A stretch of DNA of 64,000 bases from Nemertoderma westbladi (taxonomy: Eukaryota; Xenacoelomorpha; Nemertodermatida; Nemertodermatidae): positions 62,001-126,000 of the forward strand of contig JAUCBJ010005520.1 in NCBI GenBank assembly GCA_032718475.1, given 5' to 3'. Of the stretch, positions 21,281-31,191 are shown piece by piece. A model generated the notes under the pieces. It ran no database searches. It worked only from the letters and a program-made list of their open reading frames with translations, and was not told the origin of the DNA. The position numbers were made by a program, and so were the translations under genes. Each line of letters opens with the position of its first letter. The first letter of the stretch is position 1.

Positions 21281-22560
21281 TACACTCAGCTGTAAGGAGT
21301 GAGGAATGTTGTGAGATTTTGGCTCTCTGGCTCCAGTTCTATTTGCCAGTAACTGTGAGTGGCATCGAACTTGGAGAAATAGTTCATTCCAGATGGTATC
21401 GAGATGACAACGTCATGTGGACACGGGATTGGGTGGACTGCATGGCAAATAAATTTATTCAGTTTAGTATGGTCCACACAAATTCGAAGTCCACTGGACT
21501 TCTTTGAGGTCATGATGAGTAGTAGGCTGATGAACTCTGTTGGTTCAGCCACTCGTTTAATAATTCCTTTATTTTCCATTTGATCTAAGTTTGCCTTAAC
21601 TTCATCCCAGTAGGAGAACGGTAGAGTGCGGTCAGCATGGACAGCATATGGGGTAGATACGCATAGGAGGTCCCTCCATAACAGAGAGGGTGACATCGGG
21701 AAAACTTCCATGGAAGATATCGGAATACTCATCGAGGAGTTGCATATCGGAATACTCATCGAGGAGTTGCATATCGGAATACTCATCGAGGAGTTCCATA
21801 GAGTGGAGTTTGATAAACCCAAAGGCCAGGTTTGGTATCGATGGAGGTTATAGACAGAATTTGACGGCGATGCGATGTTTAGTTACATAGCAAGGGACCG
21901 GGAATTCCAGCAATATTAAACCATGGAGTTTACGGAGCTCAAATAGAAAAAGGAATCCAGAGAAGTCCGGTCTCAAGTACGCCATTGTATTAACTGTTCT
22001 GTCATAATAGTTTCTATCCAGATTAATGGAATCCAAACGCTTTAGGGGTGTGGTATTAGCAGCAATATTATCTTTGGTGTTAACGAAACATACAAATTTG
22101 TTATGTCTAATGAGCTCTGAACAGATAATAGTCATCGGCACCCGTGTTGGCTATTGTATGAGGCGAAAAATAGATACCATGGCAAATAACGGAAACGTTG
22201 AACATGAGTTGACGATAGGTAATGATATTAATAAAGGAGGGGGATTCATAGCGTTTGTGTGGGATTTTATCTCAGAAGTCTCTGTTGTTTCTGAAGTCTC
22301 TGACTTACTTTTCATACAAATGGGGCGAATGTGCCCTTTGATACTGCATTTGTGACAAATGTTGTCACGGTAGGGGCACTTACTTCATAGGTGGGCAGTC
22401 AAGCATTTCCTACAACTTATATTACCGGAAGTTGAAGGGAAGCTTTCTTCTGTGCATTCGCTGGGCAACGAAAATGTCGACCAGTCAGAGAGACATGTCC
22501 TAAGGACGTCATCCAAAGAAGGATCATCGAATTTTTTGAAAATTCACCAAACCCAAACCC
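21281..22560 (-). pseudogene. Degenerate Ty3/Gypsy fragment (gag knuckle to RT)
   Basis: Read on the minus strand from 22560: a CCHC knuckle (CHKCSIKGHIRPIC, near 22330-22370) with a preceding cysteine pair, then protease-region remains (21848-22141). Next comes the RT N-terminus (21286-21822) with VKANLDQMENKGIIKRV, LRICVDHTKLNKFI and the motif-A block FSKFDATHSYWQIEL. The order and motifs are Ty3/Gypsy. The sequence stops after motif A, and YxDD, RNase H and integrase are missing. A 27-bp unit (ATCGGAATACTCATCGAGGA) is triplicated at 21718-21800, inserting extra SMSIPI words in frame before the RT. Confidence 0.75.
21718..21800. repeat. 27-bp triplication inside Gypsy RT region
   Basis: Three nearly identical direct repeats of ATCGGAATACTCATCGAGGA plus GTTGCAT. 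As the unit is a multiple of three, the frame is kept. It is a local replication-slippage product. Confidence 0.85.
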
Positions 22561-22676
22561 TTATCGGTGTATTTATACCGGTGTATTTGACTTAGGTAGG
22601 AGTTATTGGTTACTACGTTTTGTCCGCAACGTAGTTGCAATGACATTATTGGTATATTGGTGAGATACATAGCATT

Positions 22677-22681
22677 GCAAG
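22677..22681. repeat. Target-site duplication of the solo LTR (left)
   Basis: GCAAG directly before TGTTCGCGC. The same five bases follow the far end of the repeat at 31187-31191, on the other side of element B. Confidence 0.8.
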
Positions 22682-23643
22682 TGTTCGCGCTTTCAGACCT
22701 TTAGCAGTTCAACCTGCCAAATTTAGGTGTCTTCTAGGTTATAAATCGACTTTAGCCTATGACGAGTATTTGATACACTACATTAGCCGAAGCCAGCCTA
22801 TGCGCGACCATTCACCCGCTGGATATACCCGGGAGACTGGATTCGGAAGCTCTGACCTTATTGCGGTGTAGGCCTACTGTATTATTCGACTGATTGTTAA
22901 TATATAATCCCTGACAAATATTATTCACTTTCGGGAAATATTAACAGTTCCTTTAGGACGTGGCGCTCTAAGTATGCAAACAGAGTTATGACTTACACTA
23001 AACACAACGGGATGGCTAATGATTCACGTATAAAGCGCATTCTTTAGGAGATGCTTTGTTATCTATCACACTCATGCACACTACCGCACAATGCTGCACA
23101 CCGATCTGCCGACCTTCACTAATTTTAATCATATATAAGGAGAATGGCAACCGACACATGTAGTGCCTATGAAATAACATTAGATTCACTCCAAAACCAA
23201 TATAATGTAAGTCGCAATTGCTATATGTAACCAGTCTCTTACCTTCAGTATATCAAGAAGATTGGGGTTTTATGATTATTTATCGATATTATCCAAATAT
23301 AACAATATTCCATCAACTGATATAATTAATAACCGACAGTAAATAGCAGTAAAATAATGCGGTGTTTGTATGTGACCAGGTTTGTTATGAGTTCGTTAGA
23401 TAGAGTTGATTTGATAACAGTTATACGTTTCTATGATCAAAGCCGTTCTAATGTTTGGCTAAAGTCTGAAACACAGAATAATTCCACAGCCGGTGTTCTA
23501 GGCTTAGGAAAAATACACACTGACACATACTGATTTGCCTAGCAGGTTTACCTAGGCTCAGTTTGTACATACAAAGAAAATCGCTCTGATTGGCTGAATT
23601 GGCTGAGCCGAACAAAGAACCAAAGCTCCTTGCAAAAAGCTCC

Positions 23644-23648
23644 ACGTG
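23644..23648. repeat. Target-site duplication of element B (left)
   Basis: ACGTG before the left LTR. The same ACGTG follows the right LTR at 30985-30989. Confidence 0.9.
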
Positions 23649-24208
23649 TGTTAGCTTATCCAATTCCACTAACACCCCACAAAGTAAGCCGTTAAGCAAT
23701 ATTGGGGGCCACGAAGTTGATTACCCAACCTCGTGCCACCCCAACAAAGTGGGAAGGAGAAACACACAATAGGGGTCAGGGGCCATACCCCTGACAGAGA
23801 GAGAATAGCAGGAGTGAGGGGAAACACTCCAAAGGGCGCCAACAGGGATATTAGCCAATGGGGGGAAGGCACCGGCTAGGTACTGTAACAACGGCCAAAC
23901 CGTGCAATATATATTACCTGTCATCATGTTATTGTAGTTAGTTATTTCATTCTGTTAGTCGGTTAGCTAGGGTAGAGCGGTGACTTTTAATACCGTCCCC
24001 GTCTACTGCCATTATTAGTATTCAGTACATACCGTAAATTAATCAGTTATCTCATTCTATACACTATATCCATTTGACGTTTATATCATACATATATCGG
24101 AGAATTAATAACATCAGGACTCTCAAAACAATCTTTTCACATACACACGGCGGGGACGCGTAATTACAACAACCGGATAAACCGGGATCCTCCTAGGATC
24201 CCGTCACA
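23649..24208 (+). repeat. Element B, 5' LTR
   Basis: 560 bp, starting TGTTAGCTTATCC and ending ATCCCGTCACA. About five substitutions separate it from the 3' LTR (for example CCACT/CCGCT near 23667 and AGCCGTT/AGCCATT near 23689). It is homologous to the LTRs of A and C. The end carries a palindromic hairpin (GGGATCCT/AGGATCCC). Confidence 0.95.
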
Positions 24209-24255
24209 GTATTAGAACTAAAATCTACCAGCCACCGATCTAAAGCAAAGATAAG

Positions 24256-25737
24256 ATGAGCGACATAACGCCAATGCGGACCCCGGACGAAGACCTAACG
24301 ATCCGCGAGGCCGCGACCAGACGGTATAGGCCCACGACGCCGGACCCATCGGTAATGGGCCATCCGGCAGTTCAGGATGAGGGGGGCCGTCTGGAACCAG
24401 AGGTCGAGTCGAGTGGAGGGGGAGTCGAGTCGAGAGAAAGAGAAAGCGAGATGGGAGAGGAAGAGGACGAGTCGACACGGAGCGGGGGTCGACGTACCGA
24501 TGTCGCCGGCCAGCCACAGGCCGAGGGCGACGGACGGCCCACCGGAACGGCGACGGTGGGGCCGCCGGTACGACGTCGGACCCGGAGAGATGGAGGAGAG
24601 GTCGGCGACGAGGACGTCGGGGTTTCTGATCGACTTCGACGGGCCTACAACGCGACCCGGAAGCTACTTAAGGAGGCCAAGGAGGGGGCGAGGATAGACG
24701 AGGTAAAGTTGACAACAGGACTAGGTGAGTCGGATAAACATTTTAGTTATCTAATGCGCTTCGGGCAGAGAGAACTGGCCAAGGAGAGAGCGAGAGGGGT
24801 TGCCGAGGAACTGTGTGATTTATGGCGGTGTAGGGGTATGCAACCTAGCGTAGTGTACATAGGGCCATACTTAGTCGATGCCCGGGGAATAAAATTAGTG
24901 GGTTGGAGGAGACCTGAGGAGGGCGAATCCGAGGTTAACCCCGAGGATTCGGTCTCGTCGGTCGGAGGAAGTTCTGGGAGGAGGGGGAAAGTTAGTAGAT
25001 CGGGAAGGCGGAGGGAATCCGTCACAACCGATAAGTCTGCTACATCCTCCGTAAAAGAAAGACGGGTGAGAGAGATAAATGCGACATACCATCTCGATCT
25101 GATAGCGCAAGGTCAGAGAGAAGTAAAGAGACGGTTAGAGGAGGGGAGAATGCTACTAGAGAAGGAAATGAAACTGATTAGAGAAACCGGAGAGAGGGCC
25201 GAAAGGGCCGCGAAAAGCTTTAGGGAGTGTGAGGAAATAGGGAGGAAGGAACAAGAGGAGCGTGAGGCGAGAGAGCAGAGTGAACGCAAGGAGCGTGAGG
25301 CGAGAGAGGAAAATGAACGCAAAGAGCGTGAGGCGGAACGCAAGGAACGTGAGGCGAGGGAGAAAAGTGAACGCAAAGAGCGTGAGGCGAGGGAGGAAAG
25401 TGAACGCAAAGAGCGTGAGGCGAGACGAAGGGAGGGAGCTAGGAGAGAGGCGGAATTGGCCGACCAGAACGCACGGGAGGGTCGGGAGAGAATGGCAAGA
25501 GAGGAGCGTGAGCGAAAAGAATTGGAAAGACGCCTAAGCGAGCTTATAGAGTACGAAACTAGACACACGCGCGAACTGGAACTGGCGCGGATAGGGGTGT
25601 CAGAGAGCGGGGCTGACTCGAATGTTTTCGAGGAGCCAAGGGCCGTGGATACATTTATTAATACCCCACTTACAGGGACCGCACGACAGACCCGAAACTG
25701 GTGTGACCGTACGGGCGGGGGGGGGGGGGGGGGGTAA
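24256..25737 (+). CDS. gag: Element B gag N-terminal ORF with long coiled coil (493 aa)
   Basis: The start methionine MSDITPMRTPDEDLTIRE aligns with A and C and lies 48 nt after the LTR. Residues about 195-215 hold the VVYIGPYLVDARGIKLV block common to the three copies. From about 285 to 450 the protein is almost wholly charged, with Glu/Lys/Arg repeats (ERKEREARE units coded by a ~30-bp minisatellite at 25260-25430), a strong coiled-coil or single-helix candidate. The C-terminus is a Gly run coded by about 18 consecutive G (25718-25735), where the frame ends. The next gag segment continues in a different frame. Confidence 0.75.
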   Translation: MSDITPMRTPDEDLTIREAATRRYRPTTPDPSVMGHPAVQDEGGRLEPEVESSGGGVESRERESEMGEEEDESTRSGGRRTDVAGQPQAEGDGRPTGTATVGPPVRRRTRRDGGEVGDEDVGVSDRLRRAYNATRKLLKEAKEGARIDEVKLTTGLGESDKHFSYLMRFGQRELAKERARGVAEELCDLWRCRGMQPSVVYIGPYLVDARGIKLVGWRRPEEGESEVNPEDSVSSVGGSSGRRGKVSRSGRRRESVTTDKSATSSVKERRVREINATYHLDLIAQGQREVKRRLEEGRMLLEKEMKLIRETGERAERAAKSFRECEEIGRKEQEEREAREQSERKEREAREENERKEREAERKEREAREKSERKEREAREESERKEREARRREGARREAELADQNAREGRERMAREERERKELERRLSELIEYETRHTRELELARIGVSESGADSNVFEEPRAVDTFINTPLTGTARQTRNWCDRTGGGGGGG

Positions 25738-26386
25738 TAATAATACTACAGTAGACGACGTTAATATTAATAGTACCGTATTGGATAATCCTAACCAAGC
25801 CTTTATTGCAGGAAATACTTTACCTAGTAGTAGTAATTTAAATTTAAATACAAATAATCTAAATAATAATTTCAATTTAAACGTGCAAAATAACCCGAAT
25901 AGTAATTTAAATTTAGAAAATAATAATAACTCAAATAATTTAAATAATGATCCAAACCCGAATTTACAAAATAATTCAAATAGTGTAGTCGCGCAAAATA
26001 ATTCAAATGATTTTATTTCGAACGAACAAAATAATTCCGTTTCTAATATGGGTGCTATTAACGTGAACGCGTCGGACGTGTATAACCCGACAGACGGCGG
26101 CCTGGTAGGCCACGTAGTTGGTAGGCAGGGGGTGCCGGGGTTGAGTCGACCCGACGGCGGCCTGGTAGGCCACGTAGTTAGTAGGCAGGGGGTGGCGGGG
26201 TTGAGTCAACCCGAGGGGGGCCTGGTAGGCCAGGTGGCAGTAGAGAGAGAAGCGGGGGTGAATAGACCTAGCCGCAGTGGAAACATTGTGTCGACTGGAG
26301 AGGGGTGTAGAAGTGAAGTAAGAGGTAGCGGCGTGATATGTGGCGAGTGGGGGGGGGGCTACAGGAGCCCCGCAACGAGAAGTTAG
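25622..26386 (+). CDS. Element B gag Asn-rich segment
   Basis: The frame overlaps the previous ORF and becomes the correct one after the G run. It encodes a Gly stretch, then VDDVNINSTVLDNPNQ, a tract of more than 80 residues dominated by Asn, and two-and-a-half 23-residue repeats (DGGLVGHVVGRQGV ...). All match elements A and C in order. It stops at the next G-run repeat near 26386. The switch of frames at the homopolymer suggests that slippage has added or removed G residues in this copy. Confidence 0.65.
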   Translation: MFSRSQGPWIHLLIPHLQGPHDRPETGVTVRAGGGGGGNNNTTVDDVNINSTVLDNPNQAFIAGNTLPSSSNLNLNTNNLNNNFNLNVQNNPNSNLNLENNNNSNNLNNDPNPNLQNNSNSVVAQNNSNDFISNEQNNSVSNMGAINVNASDVYNPTDGGLVGHVVGRQGVPGLSRPDGGLVGHVVSRQGVAGLSQPEGGLVGQVAVEREAGVNRPSRSGNIVSTGEGCRSEVRGSGVICGEWGGGYRSPATRS

Positions 26387-26460
26387 TGGCGAGCGGGGGG
26401 GGGGCTACAGGAGCCCCACAGCGAGAAGTTAGTGGCGAGAGGGGGGGGGGCAGAGAGTGT
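26340..26460. repeat. G-run minisatellite in element B gag
   Basis: Two to three copies of a ~48-bp unit containing about 10 G, then CTACAGGAGCCCC and GCGAGAAGTTAGTGGCGAG. It sits at the position of the 125-bp C-run repeats in element A and of the double C-run in element C (46945-47000). Confidence 0.75.
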
Positions 26461-28106
26461 CCCACAGGCGTCGGCGGATAATGCGCGGGCCGAATCAGGT
26501 AAACCGCAACACCCGGCGACGGAGAGTAGATAGGGGGATTGCGAGTATCCCCAGCGGCGTGCGATCGAGCAGAGAGAGGCAGGTTGACGTCGCGAGAGGG
26601 CGGACGAAGCGTCGAGCCCGATCAGAAGAGGGAAGAAGAACAGTGGAGTTTAACCGGGAGGTCGACGAGAGATCTCACGAGCGGGAATACTGCACTGACA
26701 GGAGAAGAAGGGAAGAGAGTAGAAGAAGTGTCGCCGCGAACGACAGGAGAGCGAGAACGGATAGCGAGCCGTCGGTAGTAGAGATGGAGATGGAGAGTCA
26801 GCAGGGTCGAACCTCGGGAGATTGCCGTCGCCCCGGAGGAACGCGACCTGACGAGGCGTATTGCGCGCAGAGAGAGGGGTACGGGATGTACCGGCACGAG
26901 AGCGAGAGTAGTAGAGGGGGTCGAAGAGAAACTTTCCGACGGGAAATACCTACCGATCGAGAATACGGTAGCCGCGGGGAGGATTATTCGAGAAGAATAA
27001 ACTTCGATCCCGAGCGACACATACAGACTGTAGGACGTACTGTAGGCCTTACTGCACATACTATAGGCCATGCTGACAGGAATAATGTAGGCGATAGGAT
27101 AGCGCGGACGACGGAATTAAACCCGGAAGTCGCGGAGTACATACCGGCAGGTAGGCCAGAAGCTGATAGGCCTATACCGGTACCAGTACAGCAGTATGAC
27201 TACAGCATGCAAGGACATAACATATACCCAGGGGAGGGGGGAATTATTGCGGATAGGTGCATGGGCCCCAATATATTAACATCAACCCCAGTACCAAACA
27301 TACCGGTGGGGGGGGGGGGGGGGGGGCAGGGTGACATTCCCCCATCACAATATCAACAATATACCCCAATAGGAGCAAGAACAACGAACCCCTTGGATGG
27401 AAATAGGTCATGCGACACAGAAATATGGAGGGGGCCGCTACCCCCAATGATATACCCAAGCCAGAGGAAGGCAGGAAATAGGACGGACGGACCGCACCTA
27501 ACAGGAGAAACTATACAACATCCATCGAACCCATTGGAAGCGCAGGCGATGGGAATGGCCACGTTAATAGATGCGTTAAAAACTAGGATCAAGCTACCAC
27601 CCGTGGAACCATTCAAATTCGATGGGAGCAGGCCGGAAGAATACCTACAGTTTCGGCGCATGTATAGCAACGAAATACTAACAAAGAACTTGACGCAGGC
27701 GGAGTGCCTAAAGTATCTGCAAGTATATACAGGAGGCCCAGCATACGACATCGTGAGGCAATACCAGGGCATAGAGGGCGGCTTCACGATGGCATGGCGG
27801 GCACTGGACAGGGAATACGGGCACCCGGCCAAGATCATCCGGCAAACCCTGAGAGGCATAACATCGGGTGGCCTACAGGATAATCCCGTTAGCATTAAGA
27901 CGTTCGCGAACAAGGTCGAAAAGGCGCTAATCGTACTGAAAACGCTAGACGCGCCATACGAGCTCAACGCATCCAACAACATAACCACGATAGCGCAGGC
28001 ACTACCGATGTGGCTGCGCAACAAGTGGAGGAAGATCGCTTTCTCCACTCGAGATAGGAAGGGTGCGGAACCGGGTTTAGAAGAAATGTCGAGCTTCTTA
28101 AACTAA
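26457..28106 (+). CDS. gag: Element B gag main segment, ended by a nonsense change
   Basis: The first ~180 residues are Arg/Ser-rich and likely disordered. A Gly run follows near 27305-27326. The last ~185 residues are the DUF1759-like gag domain (PFKFDGSRPEEYLQF ... WRALDREYGHP ... MSSFLN). At 28104-28106 TAA replaces the TAT tyrosine codon seen in element A, so the reading stops where A continues into the knuckle and protease. The true start cannot be fixed, since upstream gag lies in other frames. Confidence 0.8.
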   Translation: MSHRRRRIMRGPNQVNRNTRRRRVDRGIASIPSGVRSSRERQVDVARGRTKRRARSEEGRRTVEFNREVDERSHEREYCTDRRRREESRRSVAANDRRARTDSEPSVVEMEMESQQGRTSGDCRRPGGTRPDEAYCAQREGYGMYRHESESSRGGRRETFRREIPTDREYGSRGEDYSRRINFDPERHIQTVGRTVGLTAHTIGHADRNNVGDRIARTTELNPEVAEYIPAGRPEADRPIPVPVQQYDYSMQGHNIYPGEGGIIADRCMGPNILTSTPVPNIPVGGGGGGQGDIPPSQYQQYTPIGARTTNPLDGNRSCDTEIWRGPLPPMIYPSQRKAGNRTDGPHLTGETIQHPSNPLEAQAMGMATLIDALKTRIKLPPVEPFKFDGSRPEEYLQFRRMYSNEILTKNLTQAECLKYLQVYTGGPAYDIVRQYQGIEGGFTMAWRALDREYGHPAKIIRQTLRGITSGGLQDNPVSIKTFANKVEKALIVLKTLDAPYELNASNNITTIAQALPMWLRNKWRKIAFSTRDRKGAEPGLEEMSSFLN

Positions 28107-29351
28107 GAAGCTGAATTAATAACCGACCCAGTCTATAGTGAGGACAGCCTGGGAAAGGGACCAAGAACAGATTACCATAGACCGAAGCCGGAACACAACA
28201 CGTCAAACGCATTGCCGAAGCTCAGGCAATCACTGCCATACGCAGCGACGCAGGGGACTGCTAGTCCACAGGTAGCCGGGGGTGAGACCACATCATGGAG
28301 TGGACAGGGGAAAAATAACAACACAAACAAACATGACCCTAGTACGCCCAGTAGGCCGAACCCAAACAATAAGAATAGTAGGGACTTTGGTACAAATGCA
28401 ACCGCGATACGCAATGCATTGTATAAGGACGGCTACGACCCAAAGAGCAAATGCCAGCTACATACAAATGCGCTCCATCAGACCATGAACTGCAGGTACT
28501 GGCAAGCATTACCCAGGGAAGATCAAGTAGAATACGCGGCGAGAAATGAGATCTGCTCGCGATGTGTGATGAGTGGACATAGAGCTAGACAATGCGAGGA
28601 AACACCGATTAAGTTCGGTCAAAGTAAAGGCCAAGCGATGGCAACGAGCACAGTAGGGGCGAAGAAGAGAGGAACGGTACTACTTGGGGTAGTACCAGTG
28701 CGAGTAATCGGGGAAGGCAACCGATCAGTGACCACACTTATGCTGGTCGACAGTGGAGCTGCCTTCACATTAGTCGAGAATTGGGTGGCCGAGGAGATAG
28801 GATTGAGAACGAGGCCAAGTAGAATGGCGGTAACAACAATTTCTAGCAAAGATGAGGTCCTGGAGATGAGGACCGGACGGTGCACGATTGCAGCGGTGGC
28901 ACCGGGATGCGACTACGGGGCGACCATCGACCCCATCCAAGTGATAGAGTCAATAAATATCAATGCCAGGCGGCCAACCAACATCGAGGTCGAACAATAT
29001 AAATTCCTGGATGATATCAACTTCTCAATCCCAGAGGTGGACGTTAGGAAGGTATCCATTATAGTAGGAATGGACTGTCTGACGGCCCACGAAAGAATGC
29101 GAACGGTCTTCGGCGAAGACAAGCAGTGTGACCCGGTGGCAATATTGACACCATTCGGGTGGACGCTGAGTGGCCCAATCAAGAGTAAGATACCATTTAG
29201 GATGTTGGAGACATCAGGATGCATGTTCGCGGGAACTATGCGAGAAATGGAGGATGAGGGAGCAGAGGAGCAGCTCAGGAGACTGCTCAGGCAGGATTTT
29301 GAAGGATTAAAGGAGACCGGGGTCGGAACCTCGGTAGAAGATATACCATAG
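28107..29351 (+). pseudogene. Element B knuckle-protease region after the nonsense codon
   Basis: Same frame as the preceding gag segment. It contains a CCHC knuckle (CSRCVMSGHRARQC, near 28556-28597) and the aspartic protease signature LVDSGAAFTLV (near 28745), then a DUF1758-like domain through ILTPFGWTLSGP (near 29145). It then reads acidic residues and LLRQDFEGL, the usual lead-in to BEL pol, ending in TAG at 29349. Element A diverges just after the protease, so this is the fuller version. Confidence 0.8.
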
Positions 29352-29353
29352 GG

Positions 29354-30037
29354 ATGGTATGGAAGCTACCGAAGCTACCGCTACCCGATAATAGAGGGAT
29401 GGTACTCACGAGGCTTCGTAAGTTAAAGCAGACACTAAAATGGAGCCCCGAGAAGAATGAGTACGTCCACAGAACGATTAAGAAGTACGTCGAGAAAGGA
29501 TGGGCCGTGGAGTTACCGGTCGACGAACCAAGCACGGACAGGACATATTACCTACCACTCCACGTGGCTTTAGATCCAAAGAAAGGTAAACTGCGGATGG
29601 TAGTTGACGCATCGGCCAAAACCAACGGAAAATGCCTAAACGACAATCTGCTGGAGGGTCCCAATATCTACAACTCGGGGATCGAGGTCCTACTTAGATT
29701 CAGGAATGGAAAACACGCCTTCACCTGTGATATAGAAGGCATGTTCAACCAAGTCCGTGTAACGGAAGAAGATAGCGATAGCCAACGCTTCTTATGGTAC
29801 AACGGCGATGAAGAACCGTCGATTATACCGACGTACAAGATGATAGTACAGAACATGGGAGCCAAGTCGTCTTCATTTACGACGACTATGGCAGTAAGAG
29901 ACACAGTGAAGGGCAAGGAGGATAGATACAGCACTAGGGCCGTCGATATGATTCGACGCGGCTTCTACGTAGACGACGGAATGGAGTCTGGAAATACGGT
30001 TAAGGAGATATTGGACACAGGGCGCAGGGTGAGATAG
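29354..30037 (+). pseudogene. pol: Element B reverse transcriptase, truncated after YVDD
   Basis: 228 residues in a frame different from the protease. It holds the BEL/Pao RT blocks YYLPLHVAL, KLRMVVDASA, NDNLLEGPNIYN, LLRFRNGKHAFTCDIEGMF (motif A), QRFLWY, and FYVDDGMES (motif C) at about 29962-29988. Only ~20 residues remain after the catalytic box before the stop, and the sequence then passes straight into 3' leader homologous to element A. Thumb, RNase H and integrase are deleted. It cannot encode an active enzyme set. Confidence 0.85.
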
Positions 30038-30424
30038 GGCGAGATATGAGTAATAGAGCGTGGAGTGCGGAGTGTGGAGAGGGCGTGGGCGCAATTCAAA
30101 TGTGGGGGGGGGGGGGGGAGAAGTAAGAGGCGGAGTGAGGGACGAGGAGGTCCGAGAGTATGCGAGAGTTAGGGTGAGAGCGGAGGAGAGTCAGGGAGAA
30201 AGTGTTGGGGAAACAAAATCGTATGAGAGGAGCGCACGATCGGCCCGACATGGGACGCCAGGCGAACAGGGTAGCATTATCATGCCCATAGGGAGCGGCC
30301 TGGAAAGCCGGCTCCGAGAGAAAACAGGCCCACCCCACACCCGATACTAGATCGGGATCCAACGGAATTGTAGCGCACTTGAGGAGGATGCTATCTTCTC
30401 ACCGGGAAGATAGCATGGGGGGAG
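30038..30424 (+). other. Element B 3' non-coding region with stem-loop and polypurine tract
   Basis: A G run of about 15 lies near 30104-30118. The rest matches element A 11285-11480 (element sense). Directly before the LTR are the 9-bp stem GCTATCTTC/GAAGATAGC and the purine run ATGGGGGGAG. The + strand open frame at 30060-30350 has no recognisable protein character. Confidence 0.6.
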
Positions 30425-30984
30425 TGTTAGCTTATCCAATTCCGCTAACACCCCACAAAGTAAGCCATTAAGCAATATTGGGGGCCACGAAGTTGATTAC
30501 CCAACCTCGTGCCACCCCAACAAAGTGGGAAGGAGAAACACACAATAGGGGTCAGGGGCCATACCCCTGACAGAGAGAGAATAGCAGGAGTGAGGGGAAA
30601 CACTCCAAAGGGCGCCAACAGGGATATTAGCCAATGGGGGGAAGGCACCGGCTAGGTACTGTAACAACGGCCAAACCGTGCAATATATATTACCTGTCAT
30701 CATGTTATTGTAGTTAGTTATTTCATTCTGTTAGTCGGTTAGCTAGGGTAGAGCGGTGACTTTTAATACCGTCCCCGTCTACTGCCATTATTAGCATTCA
30801 GTACATACCGTAAATTAATCAGTTATCTCATTCTATACACTATATCCATTTGACGTTTATATCATACATATATCGGAGAATTAATAACATCAGGACTCTC
30901 AAAACGATCTTTTCACATACACACGGCGGGGACGCGTAATTACAACAACCAGATAAACCGGGATCCTCCTAGGATCCCGTCACA
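30425..30984 (+). repeat. Element B, 3' LTR
   Basis: 560 bp, with about 99% identity by eye to 23649-24208. It is followed by the ACGTG target duplication and then by the remaining ~200 bp of the interrupted solo LTR. Confidence 0.95.
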
Positions 30985-31186
30985 ACGTGGATACAGCTGA
31001 TAGATGTCGTCATCTGAGTTCCGATGTTTAGAGTATTTGAGCTTATTGCGGAGAAAAATGGCTTTTTATGTCCGCTAAAGCACACATGCAGACATAGCGG
31101 GCAAAATCGCTTGTTATGTCCGCTAAAATACCTACTCGGTATATTGCGGAGAAAAATAGCTTGTTACATCCGCAAAAGCTTTTACA

Positions 31187-31191
31187 GCAAG
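31187..31191. repeat. Target-site duplication of the solo LTR (right)
   Basis: GCAAG, matching 22677-22681. Confidence 0.8.

Larger units (their letters stand above)
23649..30984 (+). mobile_element. BEL/Pao-like LTR retrotransposon B (defective, 7.3 kb)
   Basis: Complete from LTR to LTR on the + strand, with 560-bp LTRs, TG...CA ends and an ACGTG target duplication. Coding order: gag N-terminal ORF with a long coiled coil, Asn-rich segment, DUF1759-like gag, CCHC knuckle, aspartic protease, and reverse transcriptase ending just after YVDD. RNase H, integrase and the rest of pol are gone. G-run length, one in-frame stop and a frame change before RT break the reading. Its LTRs differ at about five positions, so it is older than element A but still young. 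Confidence 0.9.
22682..31186. repeat. LTR-like repeat copy 2 (solo LTR, ~1.16 kb), interrupted by element B
   Basis: The two parts, 22682-23648 and 30990-31186, together align with 323-1513. The ends are TGTTCGCG and TTTTACA, and both flanks are GCAAG. TG...CA ends with a 5-bp duplication and no coding interior is what an LTR-LTR recombination leaves behind. Element B entered at ACGTG within the repeat, so B is younger than the solo LTR. The retrotransposon family that owns this LTR is not identified in the window. Confidence 0.75.

Noticed and set aside
25113-25568. Minus-strand Ser/Leu/Arg frame opposite the element B coiled coil
   Set aside because: Antisense of the charged repeats; similar artefacts are seen wherever Glu/Arg codons repeat.
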